From the NCBI GenBank assembly GCA_963556145.1, contig OY744473.1, forward strand, positions 4,216,001-4,280,000: a stretch of DNA of 64,000 nt, read 5' to 3'. The position numbers and the translations under genes are program-made. The notes beneath the pieces were generated by a model. It was not told where the DNA came from. It did no database searches and saw nothing but the letters and a program-made list of their open reading frames with translations. Source of the DNA: Hygrocybe punicea. Lineage: Eukaryota > Basidiomycota > Agaricomycetes > Agaricales > Hygrophoraceae. This document shows, in pieces, positions 21,170 through 32,523 of this stretch (positions are counted from its first letter, which is position 1; every line of letters starts with the position of its first letter).

Positions 21170-23850
21170 AGCCTGTCTTTGAATCCCTAAAGGATCAAAT
21201 TACCACTCCTTATAATGCTGATGTGTTTGAATGCGCTCTTAATGACACCAACTTACTCTCTTGTTATCCTGACCTACCACATAAACTCAGATTCAGATTT
21301 CCCATTGGCAACTTAGAACCTCTCACCGAAACATATGCACCTCCAAATCATGTTTCCATTAACAATCATTTAGATGACATCCTCAGTTATTTTACTTATG
21401 AAATTGCATTACAATGTATGTCTGGTCCCTTCACCAGATCCGAATTTGAGAACGTCCTAGGTGGTCCTTTCCATTCCTCACCGATTCAAGTCGCCATAGT
21501 TCTGGGCAAACTTGGCAAACCAGACAAAAAACGCATATGCCACAATTTATCGTTCAAAAGGCATGCCCAAGATATCAGTCAACAATGCTCTCAATTCAGA
21601 TGATTTCCCCACTTGATGGGGTACTGCTCATGAAATGGCAGAAATTGTGAGTCTTTCAATCCTTTCCACCCCCTTGCACCCTTTCGCCTGGCCGCTCCAT
21701 TCATCTGTTGAAGAGTGGCATGTTATTTACTCATGGTCCATGTGCATGGCACATAACGACCAGCACATCCTCGTGCACTTCTGGCAGTCCAGTCCAGTCC
21801 TTACCTTCCTTATCCTTCCCACTTATGTGTTAAGTGTCCTTACAAATTTCCATTGTAATGACAGATCATAAATGCTCTGCTGGAAGCTCAGGCAGCCACC
21901 CTAAACATTGAGGGCGCCTACCATACCATTCCTGTATGGCCACCACACAAATGCTTCCTTATTGTGAGTCTCCTTGACAAGTTCTACATGGATCATGACA
22001 TGATCTTTGGCTTGACCATGGCAGGTGGTCACCAAGGTGAAGTCACCAATGCCATGGTTAACATATGCAAGAGCAGGGCCATCAGTCCTATGATCAAATG
22101 GGTAGACGACTTTAATCTGTTTCGCTTCCCCTTGGCTGGGGATGGCATATCTACCCCGTTGGTATACGCATATGACCTCTCTTCCATGAAGGAACGCATT
22201 TCAGACTTGAACATCCTGTGGCACCCAACCAAGGGCCAGAACTTTAAAGATACCATTGTCTATGTTGGTTTTCTGTGGGATATACCTGCCCGATCTGTTT
22301 CACTGACTGAAGATAAACATTTAAAGTTCAAGTGATGTGTCAACAGCTTTCTACTCAATTACAAGTCCAATCATGTCCTCGAGAAGGAAGTCCTGAAGCT
22401 GAGTGGCTCGCTTTCACACATTGCCTTCATATATAGGGATGACCACGGGTTTGGGTCAACCCACGGTATTACCAAAACGGGTTGCGCGGGTATGGGTAGG
22501 GTGTTTGGTTTCATCACCCGTGACCATACCGTGACCCATACCCGTGGTTTGGCGGTGTGTCACGGGTTCATCACACAACCACCACAACCACCTCGACGGC
22601 TACGACCAAGGGCGAGCAAGCGCGCGGCGACCAGACGACCGACCGGAACAGTCAAAGGAAGGAGCAGGGAAGTGGCCGGGGGGTGGTGCTCCCACTTCCC
22701 AGCCTAGGTAAGTCTCAATTTCTGATCAAGTAATGGACTGTAGCTAACTACGCTATGACAACAACAACAACAGCATGGGGCAACAGCATGCAACGACAAC
22801 GACGCGTCGCCCTCTCATCCACCTCGCGGACATGCAACAACAACAACGCGTCCCCCTTCGTCCACCTCACGGACACGCAACAGCGACGAGGGCGACGCGT
22901 CCCCCTCTCGTCCCCCTCTTGTCCACCTCGCAGACGCGCTACAATGCGTCTGACGGCACATGCCCCCCTTGTTCCCCATGTTGATCACCTCGCGGACAAG
23001 CACGTCGCATCAATTGACGCCGGCGCTGCATCTGCGAGGTTGCAGAGTGGAACGGGGGCTGTGGTGGATGGCGGGATGCGACGGTACACCACAGGTAAGG
23101 TGTACCGTCGTGACCCGTGGATGTTCGGGTGTGGTGCGGGTCAAAACCGCCCCGGGTAAGGTGTTCACGGGTACAGGTGCGGTGTCAGCCAAGCCGACCC
23201 GTTCAAGACCCGTGGTCATCCCTATTCATATACACATCTGGACGCTCATACCTCTCCTCCATTTACACCTTTTCAGCATCATTTACTGATAAGTTTCGTC
23301 CTCGCTGGGTTCCTGCTTCCATCACCTCGGATCTCGCTCATTGGAGCAAGTTGCTTGATCACCCATTCTCCCGTGTGTTGGCTCCCAAGCGTTCGACGAC
23401 CAATCTTGGCATCTGGGTAGATGCCTCCTCTAGCTGGGGCATTGGCATCCTCATAGACAGTCTCTGGGATGCCTGGAAACTTGTGGAGGGCTGGCGTGCC
23501 CTGAGCCACCATATTGGTTGGTTAGAAGCCCTTGCAGTTGAACTAATGACACTGACATTGGAGGCAATGGGCATGTGGGATGCAGATTTCCTTGTGCATA
23601 GTGACAACATTGGTGTCATTGGCGCCTTTGGCAGAGGCTGCAGGCAGAACTTCATGATCAACCTGTCGATCTGAAGGACCAATCTGCTTCTGGTAGACAA
23701 CAACATCTCCCTTTCCCTGCAATACGTTGAATCAAAGGACAATTTGGTGGACCCCATTTCACACAGTGTCTTGGGCCCCAGATCGTCTCAATCTCCCTAC
23801 ATTATAGCTCTCCCCGAGGAGCTCTCCCCATTCCTGGTCCATGCCTAGCA
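21170..23850 (+). pseudogene. Reverse transcriptase-RNase H of DIRS-like element 2, interrupted
   Basis: RT blocks: LPHKLRFRFPIG, SGPFTRSEFENVLGG, then after a frameshift ISVNNALNSDDFPT with TGA at 21614-21616. An intron with a GTGAGT donor follows AEI (about 21650-21868), then LNIEGAYHTIPV and the catalytic KWVDDFNLFR. TGA 22333-22335 follows KHLKFK. The hAT-like element occupies 22434-23224. RNase H continues from 23233 with WVDASSSWGIG, IGWLEALAVE, VHSDNIGVIG and ESKDNLVDPISH, so the acidic residues remain, but TGA 23672-23674 interrupts it. Confidence 0.75.
22434..23224. mobile_element. 791-bp hAT-like MITE
   Basis: Perfect 17-bp terminal inverted repeats TAGGGATGACCACGGGT and a perfect 8-bp target duplication TTCATATA (22426-22433, 23225-23232) identify a hAT-type insertion. 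Subterminal regions are rich in ACCCGTG/CACGGGT oligomers; the middle has CAA- and CGCGG-type low complexity. No transposase. Confidence 0.92.
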
Positions 23851-24139
23851 CACCCCATCGCAATCCATCATTGACATGTGTCAATGAGATCCCGATGTCT
23901 TCACCTTTCCACACTGCTTTGGTCAGCAGTATTTGGAATGGTGTGTTGTGAGCATCTGGTGGTCAAATTGAGAAAAGACCTAGAAAACACAAAAAAGGCT
24001 GTGAATACACTCCCTCTGTTCTATGTCCCTTCATCTGCGCTAGTGATCGCCTCTTGGCTTGGCACACTCCCTTTTCATCACCTTTCCATTCCACCCTTCA
24101 TGCCAAGCTTACAGTTCCTGTAATATCATGTTTATTCAA

Positions 24140-25130
24140 GGTTCTCCTCCTGTCTCTTGATAAGAACACCAGATCCATTTATGGGGCCAGTCTCCTATGA
24201 TTCCATGAATTCTGTGATAGCATGAAGGTCCCCAAGCACAAGCAGATGCCTGCCTCAGAGATTCTGTTGGCTGCCTTTGCTGCTACTGCAGCTGCAAAGG
24301 TATCTCGCTCTTGTCTTGACTCTTGGTTAGCCGGCATTCATTTCTGGCACATCTTTAATGGCGCTCCTTGGCTCAGGGCCAATTCTAAATTGCTGTCTAA
24401 GATTAAAACCGGTGTTTCCAAGATGGTTCCAGATTCCTCTCACCGAGCCAAGTGACCTCCGGTCACCATCGAGCACATGCACATCCTTCGTGAAAGTCTT
24501 GACCTTACCAACTCCTTCGACTCAGCCATTTGGGCTTGTGCAACAGCTGCCTTTTGGGGATGTTGCCGATTGGGCAAATTGATCATTCCCAGCCCCAATA
24601 CATTCAATCCCATGAAGAATATCACTCGCAATACCTCCATTCATTTTGGCTGCATCCGTGGTGGTCCAGCACATGTGACATTCCACATACCTTGGATGAA
24701 GACAACGAGGGAGGAAGGGGCCAACATTACCCTCACTTCAATACCAGAACTCACCAACCCCTTCTCCGCTCTCCAAAATCACCATAGGGCCAATGCCATC
24801 ATTCCCGGTGATGCTCTGCACTTTGCCTTTGAGACCGTCAGTGGCGGTTGGGCTCCCTTGAAAAAGTCATGGTTCTTTGGTCGTGTCAATGGTATATGGC
24901 AGGAACATGACATGCTCGACATGTTTGGTCATGGTTTTCAAATCAGTGGGGCCATTGAATTATTATTGCGAGGCATTCCTCCTGATGTAGTTGCTGCTCA
25001 AGGTTGATGGAAATTGAGGGCCTTTCTCAAATACTGGTGCAAAATCAAGTCCATTCTACCCACCTTCATTTCTCAATCATTTTTCGTTTCTCACTTTGCA
25101 TTGTTGTCATCCTCCATGACAAGTTTCAGA
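24140..25130 (+). pseudogene. Tyrosine recombinase of DIRS-like element 2
   Basis: N-terminal domain: NTRSIYGASLL-stop-FHEFCD, then SWLAGIHFWHIFNGAPW. Catalytic domain: PPVTIEHMHILRE, FWGCCRLGKL (first Arg kept, following Glu replaced by Lys) and GHGFQISGAIELLLRG, where the HxxR Arg is Gln. AFLKYW would hold the Tyr. TGA codons at 24198-24200, 24453-24455 and 25005-25007 stand where the family has Arg or another sense codon. No functional protein is possible. Confidence 0.78.
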
Positions 25131-25794
25131 AAGAAGTATCGACTCTTGTAGCTTGTTCTGCACATATGCATTTAGTCCAGTATTGAAATTACACTTGCTT
25201 TGCTCTGTTTGGGGAGTCAGCTTGTTGAAGTCAACTAGTTGTGAGCTATGCTTGTTTATGGTATTTGTCCACTTCAACTTCATTTTTTCGACTCCTCCAG
25301 ACAATTAGACCATTTCCGCCCACTCAAAGGCTCTCGAATACTCATTCTAGGCATGAATCCCCAACACAACTCTCTGAAGCTCTTAGAAATGCTCTGATCA
25401 TGGATTCTTTGCCAAGAAATTCCTTCGTCTTTTATTCTGGTTTCTCTCTCTCAAATAAAAGACTGATTATTCAAGTTTCGAGACCCTTTCCCCAAACAAA
25501 CTAAAATCTTGTCAAGCACAAAGTCTCGTCTTTGGACAATGAAACATCCACATGATTATTGATTTACAATAGAATTAAGAATTCAGACTCTCTATACTTT
25601 GGGCTCATTTCCCTCTCTTGTATTAATCCTTAGTGAGCATTCTACAAAGCTTGCCATATTGGGGGGTAATGGCAAGCTAATTAGCTTGGTTTCATGTGAG
25701 GTCGAGGTGTTCAGGCTTGGAATTGTTGTGCCTATTGGACAAAGCTCGGATATAAGCCCATTGGGCACACACGTGACAGTGCATAGTTCTGTTC
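25131..25794. other. Intergenic; contains a dispersed repeat fragment at 25711-25794
   Basis: No gene supported. 25711-25794 (CAGGCTTGGAATTGTTGTGC through AGTTCTGTTC) recurs at 50567-50655. Confidence 0.5.
25711..25794 (+). repeat. Dispersed repeat fragment, copy 1
   Basis: About 80 bp nearly identical to 50567-50655 in the same orientation, including GGATATAAGCCCATTGGG. Possibly an LTR or SINE-like remnant. Confidence 0.75.
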
Positions 25795-26307
25795 ATGGCA
25801 TTTGACTCTGAGTTTCAAATCTTTGCAGCACACATTTTCAACATATTAGGAAAATATAAGGACTTGACAGAATTTTATGTTATCTCATGACATACTGAAT
25901 AGATTTGGATGGTTGTAGAAGGAAAACCTATCTACTCAATCAGAGCTAGCTGCTCATGTAATTATATCCTAAAAATGATTAGTACTAAGACAGTTACAGA
26001 TGAAATACCAATATTTCATCAGCCAAACCCATATGGTGAATAATGACACAACAAGAGCTCAGGTTAACATGATTGTGGGAAGTAAATTGGTCTGATTTTT
26101 AACAGTTCAAAATACTTGGGATTGTTCTTGTTAATTTTTGATAGTACTGTACCAATCCGGTCAATTTGCCTGTCACGCATCACACAGGTTTCCAAAATGG
26201 CAAAATGTCACACTTGTCACACGTCACCTAGGATATCGGCGAATTCGCCAGACCATTTTCATTTATGGTATATATGTCTAAATATAGTAATTATGGTAAT
26301 GATCGAT

Positions 26308-28968
26308 TCAATCAACATTGGATGTCTCGTTGTCCCAGCGCTGCGTGAAGTCTGAGAAACGATACAGCCTGTTTTCAACTTTCTTGCACTTCCCTCTGCC
26401 CACCTTCACCTCCTTTTCACTCCCCTCCTTTTCACATTCCTCCAAATCCTCCCCCACTCTTTCGGCGGATATTGGTAACACATCCATGTCTTCTGCTTCC
26501 GCTGTCACCATCAAGCCACCATTCTCATGTGTGCCAATGCATTGACGACGTCGGGTGTGCAGGGGCCTTTGGTGAGTAGTAGCCACAACGTCTTTGAGGC
26601 TAACATTGCTGTCATCTAATTCCTCTTCTTCTTTGGGTTCCAGGATCAAGTCTTCAACGACCAAGGCCCCCATCACTGGCCGAATATAACAGGCGTTCAC
26701 CTGATTCAATTCAATCCAAAAAGAATCATTTTTCATATGTAAGTCCCTCAATCTTTTTTGCATTTCATGCGATATCAGTGAACTGTGGGACATATTGCAG
26801 TCCTTGATGACACAGAGCTCAAATGCCTGTTTCACAGCATTGGTAAGTCTTTGGTTCTGCTGCTAAAGTTCTGGTTTCTTACCTTCACCACAATCTCTGG
26901 CTTATTCAAGGTCTCAAATGCTTTCCATAACCACCTCATACTCACATTCCGGAGTGTCGGCAGCCTGTCATCAATGGTGACTCCTTTGCTGGCATCAATT
27001 TGCATGAGTGTGTTTTCCACGATGTCTTCTAAAAAACACTGATTTGTAATGTGCTTGAAGGGTCATTGTATTCCGACATCACAAGGTTGTACCATACCGG
27101 TACAGCCTCCTGGCATGAAGTCAATGAGGATTGTTGGGTGCATTTCATGCATCCAGTCCGAGAATTCTTCTGACTGATGCACAGCCCATACATCAATTGT
27201 CCATAACAATCGCTGCTCTTCTGGATAGCCCAATCTAGCTTTGGTCTCATTGAAGTAAGGTGCGAGAATTCTGTTGACAAAATTTTTCATGGTTCACTGA
27301 TTGGCCCAATATGTCTTGGTTCCAGAAAACTCAAATCAAAAGCCCACAGCGATTGCAGCATCATAGCATGGGGCCTTCAAATCTGGGCACAATCAATCCG
27401 TCTTTTCTTGATAGACAGCTTGGAATGGAAGAAGGATGCCAGCACTCATTACTGTAACCATTATGGTGAAGGCCCTTTCCTCATCTCCACCTATAACTGA
27501 CACCTGCTTTGCGCCGGTTTTCGCATACGTTAACTTGTTGCCTGTGGCATATAATTGTTGGGTCTGGTCTGAGTTTGCATACAACTCTGCCAGAATATTG
27601 TATTCTTTCAAAAGGTAGGCTTTCCTGAGAGCTGATTTTTTGCATTGATCTTCCCAGTCATCAGGAAGTTTGTGGGCAGCACAAGTGGCCTTAAAATGGC
27701 TCCAACCCATGGTCTCATGCAACCACCTTCTCACAAAGGTGTCAGAAGCATGGAAAGTTGATCCATCATGAAATCAATACTGCAAGATAGCAGGTTCCTC
27801 TCAGATAATTGTTGCAATCATGACACCTCAAGCTGTGATTACTGACACCACAACCTCATTGTTGCAGAGCTCAGACAAATGCTCCTTTATTTTCATGACA
27901 ACAACTGGGTAGTTGGACTGGATTCTGTGAGTTAATTTGTCTGTTAACCACCAAGATGCAGCTCACCAGTATCCTGTGAGGTCCTCCATTCAGGTGGCCA
28001 GGCATATTCCCAGCCTTGATCTTGAGCAATGTTGAGTCTGACCACCATGGTTGTGGACCTGATCAATCAATCCACTCTCTGACAGTCTCCTGTGCCAGAC
28101 CCTCGAAAATAATCGGATACCGTGCCTTGGCAATTTTGACTATCTGTGTTGCACTCATTTTCCATCCCACAGCTTTAGCAGCTTCTTTTATCATCCTCCA
28201 GCACACTGGGCTAAACCAATTGTGATACTTGGCCTGACATGGCATGTGTTTTGCTTTGTGACCCTGAGGTTTCCATTTTTTTTCCTTGATTTTTCTTTCC
28301 AATAGTCATGCTGGACATGTTTCCTCAGCCAGTTCCATGCAGCGTCTCTTCAACAAGCCAGAATCTACTAACTCAGCTGGAACAAGTTTGCGCTTGGTTC
28401 CACCAGGGCTCCAAATTCCAGCAATTATTTCCTGCTCATTCTGTTTGTGGCGGTGTTTGCATTGTCGCAGCTTGGCTTTCAATTGCTTCCCTAGCAACTG
28501 CTGTTCTTTGGCAACCCGTGCGAGTGTCTCATCACCCTCCCTGTCATGGATGACCTCCTGTTCCCTTGCAAGATTCGCATCATATTCTTTGGGTGTGCAG
28601 GGCTTGAAGAACTTTAACAGCAGGGCGTTCTTGGCTCCAAGTGCTGTTCACAGAGAGGATTCGATCTTGATACGTGACTGTGCTCACAATCTGATTTCAG
28701 ATCGCATTGAATCCTGGGGTAGATTGGCAGGGAGAAGATCTTGGGAGGCCAGCATGCTCTTGTCATCAGATGAGTATTTGGATGAGGATGACTCATCATT
28801 TGTGTTGCGTGGATGTTCGGTGGACCCAGCTAATTTGTCAGGGTCTGTCTGGACCGACATCACTTCAAAGTCTGAGTCCGATTCCTCATCCAAAGACAAG
28901 GTGTTCAGGATAGGTAACTGGATGTTGTATTCATATGCAACATTGCATGAATGGCCACCCTGTGTCAC
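26308..28968 (-). pseudogene. DDE_1 (pogo/Jerky-like) transposase, decayed
   Basis: Reading down the minus strand: acidic N-terminus (28968-28684), a basic helical part (LGKQLKAKLRQCKHRHKQ), and an HTH-like region (CWRMIKEAAKAVGWKMSATQI, ETVREWID-stop). The DDE domain follows, with ELYANSDQTQ (first Asp), TIDVWAVH (second Asp) and MVQPCDVGIQ (third acidic residue). The C-terminal part (SMRWLWKAFETLN, intron near 26836, AFELCVIKDCNMSHSSL) ends at 26308 after an acidic tail and GRGKCKKVENRLY. Several in-frame stops (for example after WID near 28063 and after VGIQ near 27063) inactivate it. All three catalytic positions survive. Confidence 0.8.
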
Positions 28969-29012
28969 AAATGTTAATTAATCCAGTGCCATTTGATGAA
29001 AACTGACCTCCA

Positions 29013-30114
29013 TTGGTGTTGTTCACAGACACGTAACAAGACCTGGAGCCTGGCTACAGTGACATCCGAAGGAGCTATTAGTGGGTGTTGGATGGGCAGA
29101 AAATAATGAGAGGGCATTCCCTGGGAAAAGACCGCACGAGAAGCTGTTACTTTGGTAAGTGACCGGCATCTTCTTGTATGTGAATGTCACTGATGTGTAC
29201 TCTTCTAATCACCAGCCAAGGGCCGCTTCGATGTTTGTATCAAGCTTCCAATGTAGGGAATCACCATACCAAATGACACCACAAAGGAAGTCCAACACCA
29301 TGGCAATCCAGTGAGTCTTGCAGGTATTCGCAATAGTCCCCAACTGAGTCAGAACTCCAGAGGCTAGTGATTCTCCAATGACACAGAAAGCCCTCAGGTG
29401 GGTGTTTTTCTGTCGCCAGCGCTGGTGGTGCCAGCGATTAAAGGCACGGAGGATTGCATCAATGAAGTCTGCATCCTGAATGGTGATTTTATTGGGTGCC
29501 ATGTGGTGTTTATTGATGTTGTGCTGTAGCAGGTCCAGCATCTGATTCTCGTGAGCTGCCGTCAGCCAGTTTGAGGTGGCATATTGATGTAAGTAAATCA
29601 TATCACAAGTCTCATGGAAGCCATGGACTGATCCAAACCACGGTAACCAGCTGAACGTGGTGTAGACCCTGTCCACAAGCTCCCAGGTGCTGGCTCCCTG
29701 CTTATGAAGGTTTTGTAGGGTCCGATTAGCTAAAATCCAGCATTGGTGGTCCTTGTGGAGGCGATGGATCTCATTCCAGTATGTGATGATCCAGAGGGGA
29801 AGATATTTTATCCCAGCTGAATCTAGATTGTGGGCTACAGATCTTGGAATCGAGGTCATCGTGGAACTTGACCTGAGGCAGTCGAAGAGGTCTTTGACCA
29901 CAGAGAGTAACAGAACTGGAGCTGAAAGAATGTTATAGATATCTTCTGTATGGGTATTGGGTGGTTTGGCCGCAATGACAATATGTGAAGCTTGATGCTC
30001 GGGAGATGTATTATTTAGTGGTGGGATCTTGAAGGCAACAAAGACATTGATGGACAAATTTTGATTCGGGAGGGTGCGCTGGAGAATTTCAGATGGAATA
30101 TTGAGCTCAAGCAT
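29013..30114 (-). pseudogene. Ulp1-like (C48) cysteine protease, decayed
   Basis: A 301-codon minus-strand frame starts at 30114. Its C-terminal part has THWIAMVLDF followed by VIWYGDSL, the His and Asp regions of a Ulp1-type protease. After TGA at 29209-29211 the catalytic-Cys block is readable in another frame as SNSFSCGLF, then a further frameshift leads to HYFLPIQHPLIA and ARLQVLLRVCEQH near 29015. Ulp1-like proteases remove SUMO-like modifiers and are recurrent passengers of large eukaryotic DNA transposons. It lies upstream of and in the same direction as the DDE_1 gene, within the same inverted repeats. Confidence 0.72.
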
Positions 30115-30396
30115 CCTCAGAGAAAGAAATTTGGATATATTGCATCCATCTAAGTACTTAGGAGGCGAAATTTTCCCCTGTCACCCATCATGACCGTTTG
30201 TGGCAAATTGGCAGATTCACCTTTCATGTCATGCATCACATGGCCTGGTGAATTGACCGGATTGGTACAGTATTTACTTCAACTAGACACAATCCTAATA
30301 CACACCTAAGAATTCCACAAAAAGTTAACATGAGCAAAATCCAAAGTATTTTGAACTCTTAAAAATCAGACCAATTTACTTCCCACAATCATGTTA
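30115..30396. other. Inner part of the right inverted repeat
   Basis: About 30240-30396 is the reverse complement of 26010-26180, including CCGGATTGGTAC and GACCAATTTACTTCCC. No gene. Confidence 0.6.
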
Positions 30397-31161
30397 CAGC
30401 CATTTTCTTAATTCTTGACACTTTTTGAATTTTTTAACTGTTTAGGCAAATGATGACTTAGAAAATTTTACCATGTGAAGTTATGTATCTTGTGAAATAC
30501 TGAATGGATTTGAATGGTTATATAGGCAAAATTTATCTATTTCATAAGGGCTTTTCAGCTGTACCATCATATCCAAGAAATACTAAGTGTGTGCAGAGAT
30601 ATAGATGACATAAGATGGAATAGCTACTGAACCTTATGTGAAGTGTAACTTGACGAATACAGCACCAATTTAAGAGATTGTAAGGAATGAAATGTTCCGT
30701 TTTTCAAGGAGAATACACTCCAATACCGGGATTTTTGATAAACTCAGATTTTTACTTGATAATTGTAATATTCTAGTTTTATGGGAATATTACAATTATC
30801 AAGTAAAAATCTGAGTTTATCAAAAATCCCGGTATTGGAGTGTATTCTCCTTGAAAAACGGAACATTTCATTCCTTACAATCTCTTAAATTGGTGCTGTA
30901 TTCGTCAAGTTACACTTCACATAAGGTTCAGTAGCTATTCCATCTTATGTCATCTATATCTCTGCACACACTTAGTATTTCTTGGATATGATGGTACAGC
31001 TGAAAAGCCCTTATGAAATAGATAAATTTTGCCTATATAACCATTCAAATCCATTCAGTATTTCACAAGATACATAACTTCACATGGTAAATTTTTCTAA
31101 GTCATCATTTTCTTAAACAGTTAAAAAATTCAAAAAGTGTCAAGAATTAAGAAAACGGCTG
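30397..31161. mobile_element. 765-bp near-perfect palindromic MITE, Tc1/mariner-type target
   Basis: Arms 30397-30771 and 30785-31161 (about 375 bp each) are almost exact reverse complements around a 13-base loop. Ends read CAGCC(A/G)TTTTC. TA dinucleotides flank both ends (30395-30396, 31162-31163), and the flanking sequence rejoins to match the intact left arm of the host element. Confidence 0.88.
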
Positions 31162-31342
31162 TAATCTGAGCTCTTGTTGTGTCATTATTCACCATGCTGA
31201 TGAAATATTGGTATTTCATCTGTAACTGTCTTAGTACTAATCATTTTTAGGATATAATTACATGAGCAGCTAGCTCTGATTGAATAGATAGGTTTTCCTT
31301 CTACAACCATCCAAATCTATTCAGTATGTCATGAGATAACAC

Positions 31343-32342
31343 TAGTGTTGCCACTGCTTGGCTCGAAAGCGGCTAGCTGATCAAGCTGAGCTGAAATTGA
31401 GCAGAGCTGAGCCAACTTTTTAGCAGCCTGCTTGGAGCTGCTGGCCACAGCTTGAGCCAATGGAAAAAGGAAACACTACTCCAAACTTGTGTTCTTGTGT
31501 AGACATGTTGTAAATCTCATACATAGACTTTGGGCATTGTATAGATAAAATTTCTAGCACTATTTTCAATGTTGAGCATTTTCTGAGTGCAAGTTAGAAA
31601 TATTGCTAAATTTGAATGAGATCAAGAGTATGGATTTAGAATCTATAAGTATTGAAAATCCCGGTATTTGAGCAGATTCACATTGAAAAAATGAACATTT
31701 TACTCCATACAAGTATCTCAATCCAAGAGGTATTGACAGAGCTCTTTATCATTCAATGTTCAGCTGCTACTCTATCTTATTATGCTTATAACTCAGCATA
31801 CACTAGACACAGCTCAAATGTAATAACACAGCTGAAAAGGCCTTGAAGAATAGATAAAATTTGCCTCTACAGTGATCTCAATCCATTCAGTATTTCATGA
31901 GATACACGACTTCACACTTGAAATTTCACTAAGTCTTTGTTTTTCTTATAAACAAAAAAAATGTGGCAACTGTCATGCTTTATGCAAACGGCTGTAAGCA
32001 TGATTGGGCTTGCAGGACTTCTCTCGACACCTGATCAAGAAATGGTCACAGGATCACAAATGGTCACAGGTGTGACAGGTCTATGAACACATCTGCCTCA
32101 GCCACACCTTATATCTGAGGACAGGCTGGTTTAAAATAAGCTGGAAAGCCACTAATAGTTATAAGGAACCTAGTTAAACTATATTCTATGAGCCTTTGAA
32201 GGGTCCCTGCATAAAATCTTGAAATGTGGCTGAAAGCTGTGGCTTGAGTGGTTTTGAGCGGTTCAATGTGGCTTGGCTTGATGGATTTGGCAAAAGCCAC
32301 AGAAGCCAAGCGGGAGCCGAGCTGAGCGGAGTGGCAACACTA
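31343..32342. mobile_element. 1,000-bp hAT-like MITE
   Basis: Ends TAGTGTTGCCACT inverted at both sides; perfect 8-bp duplication GATAACAC at 31335-31342 and 32343-32350. Subterminal GGCT/AGCC-rich oligomers. It contains a half-copy of the palindromic MITE family at about 31655-31997. No transposase. Confidence 0.9.
31655..31997. repeat. Diverged half-copy of the palindromic MITE
   Basis: Resembles 30815-31163 (ATCCCGGTATT ... ACGGCTGTAA) with many substitutions; the opposite arm is missing. Confidence 0.65.
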
Positions 32343-32523
32343 GATAACACATAAAATTCTGTCAAGTCCTTATATTTTCCTAATACGTCAAAAATCTGTG
32401 CTGCAAAGATTTGAAACTCAGAGTCAAATGCCATGCACAAAACTACCTGCAAGCAATGAACCGCCACACTTGACTTTTTTCTCAGTTTCCACATGTCTAT
32501 GAAAACAGCTGTAATAAATTATG

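Larger units (their letters stand above)
18152..25130 (+). mobile_element. DIRS-like retroelement 2, decayed and split by two insertions
   Basis: gag (18152-19320 and 21050-21165), reverse transcriptase (21170-22420), RNase H (23233-23850) and tyrosine recombinase (24140-25130) lie in order on the plus strand. A 1,725-bp LTR element sits in gag and a 791-bp hAT-like element in the RT-RNase H linker; removing each with one target-site copy restores the frame. Many in-frame TGA or TAG codons show it is inactive. Its proteins differ clearly from those of element 1, so it is another lineage. Confidence 0.85.
25795..32445. mobile_element. Large inverted-repeat element carrying DDE_1 transposase and Ulp1-like protease
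   Basis: The left arm, about 25795-26180, is the reverse complement of a right arm that is now in three pieces: 30240-30396, 31162-31342 and 32343-32445. The breaks are two later MITEs (30397-31161 and 31343-32342). Between the arms lie two minus-strand decayed genes. This is the layout of a cut-and-paste DNA transposon with transposase plus accessory protease. Exact termini and a target duplication were not resolved. Confidence 0.65.
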
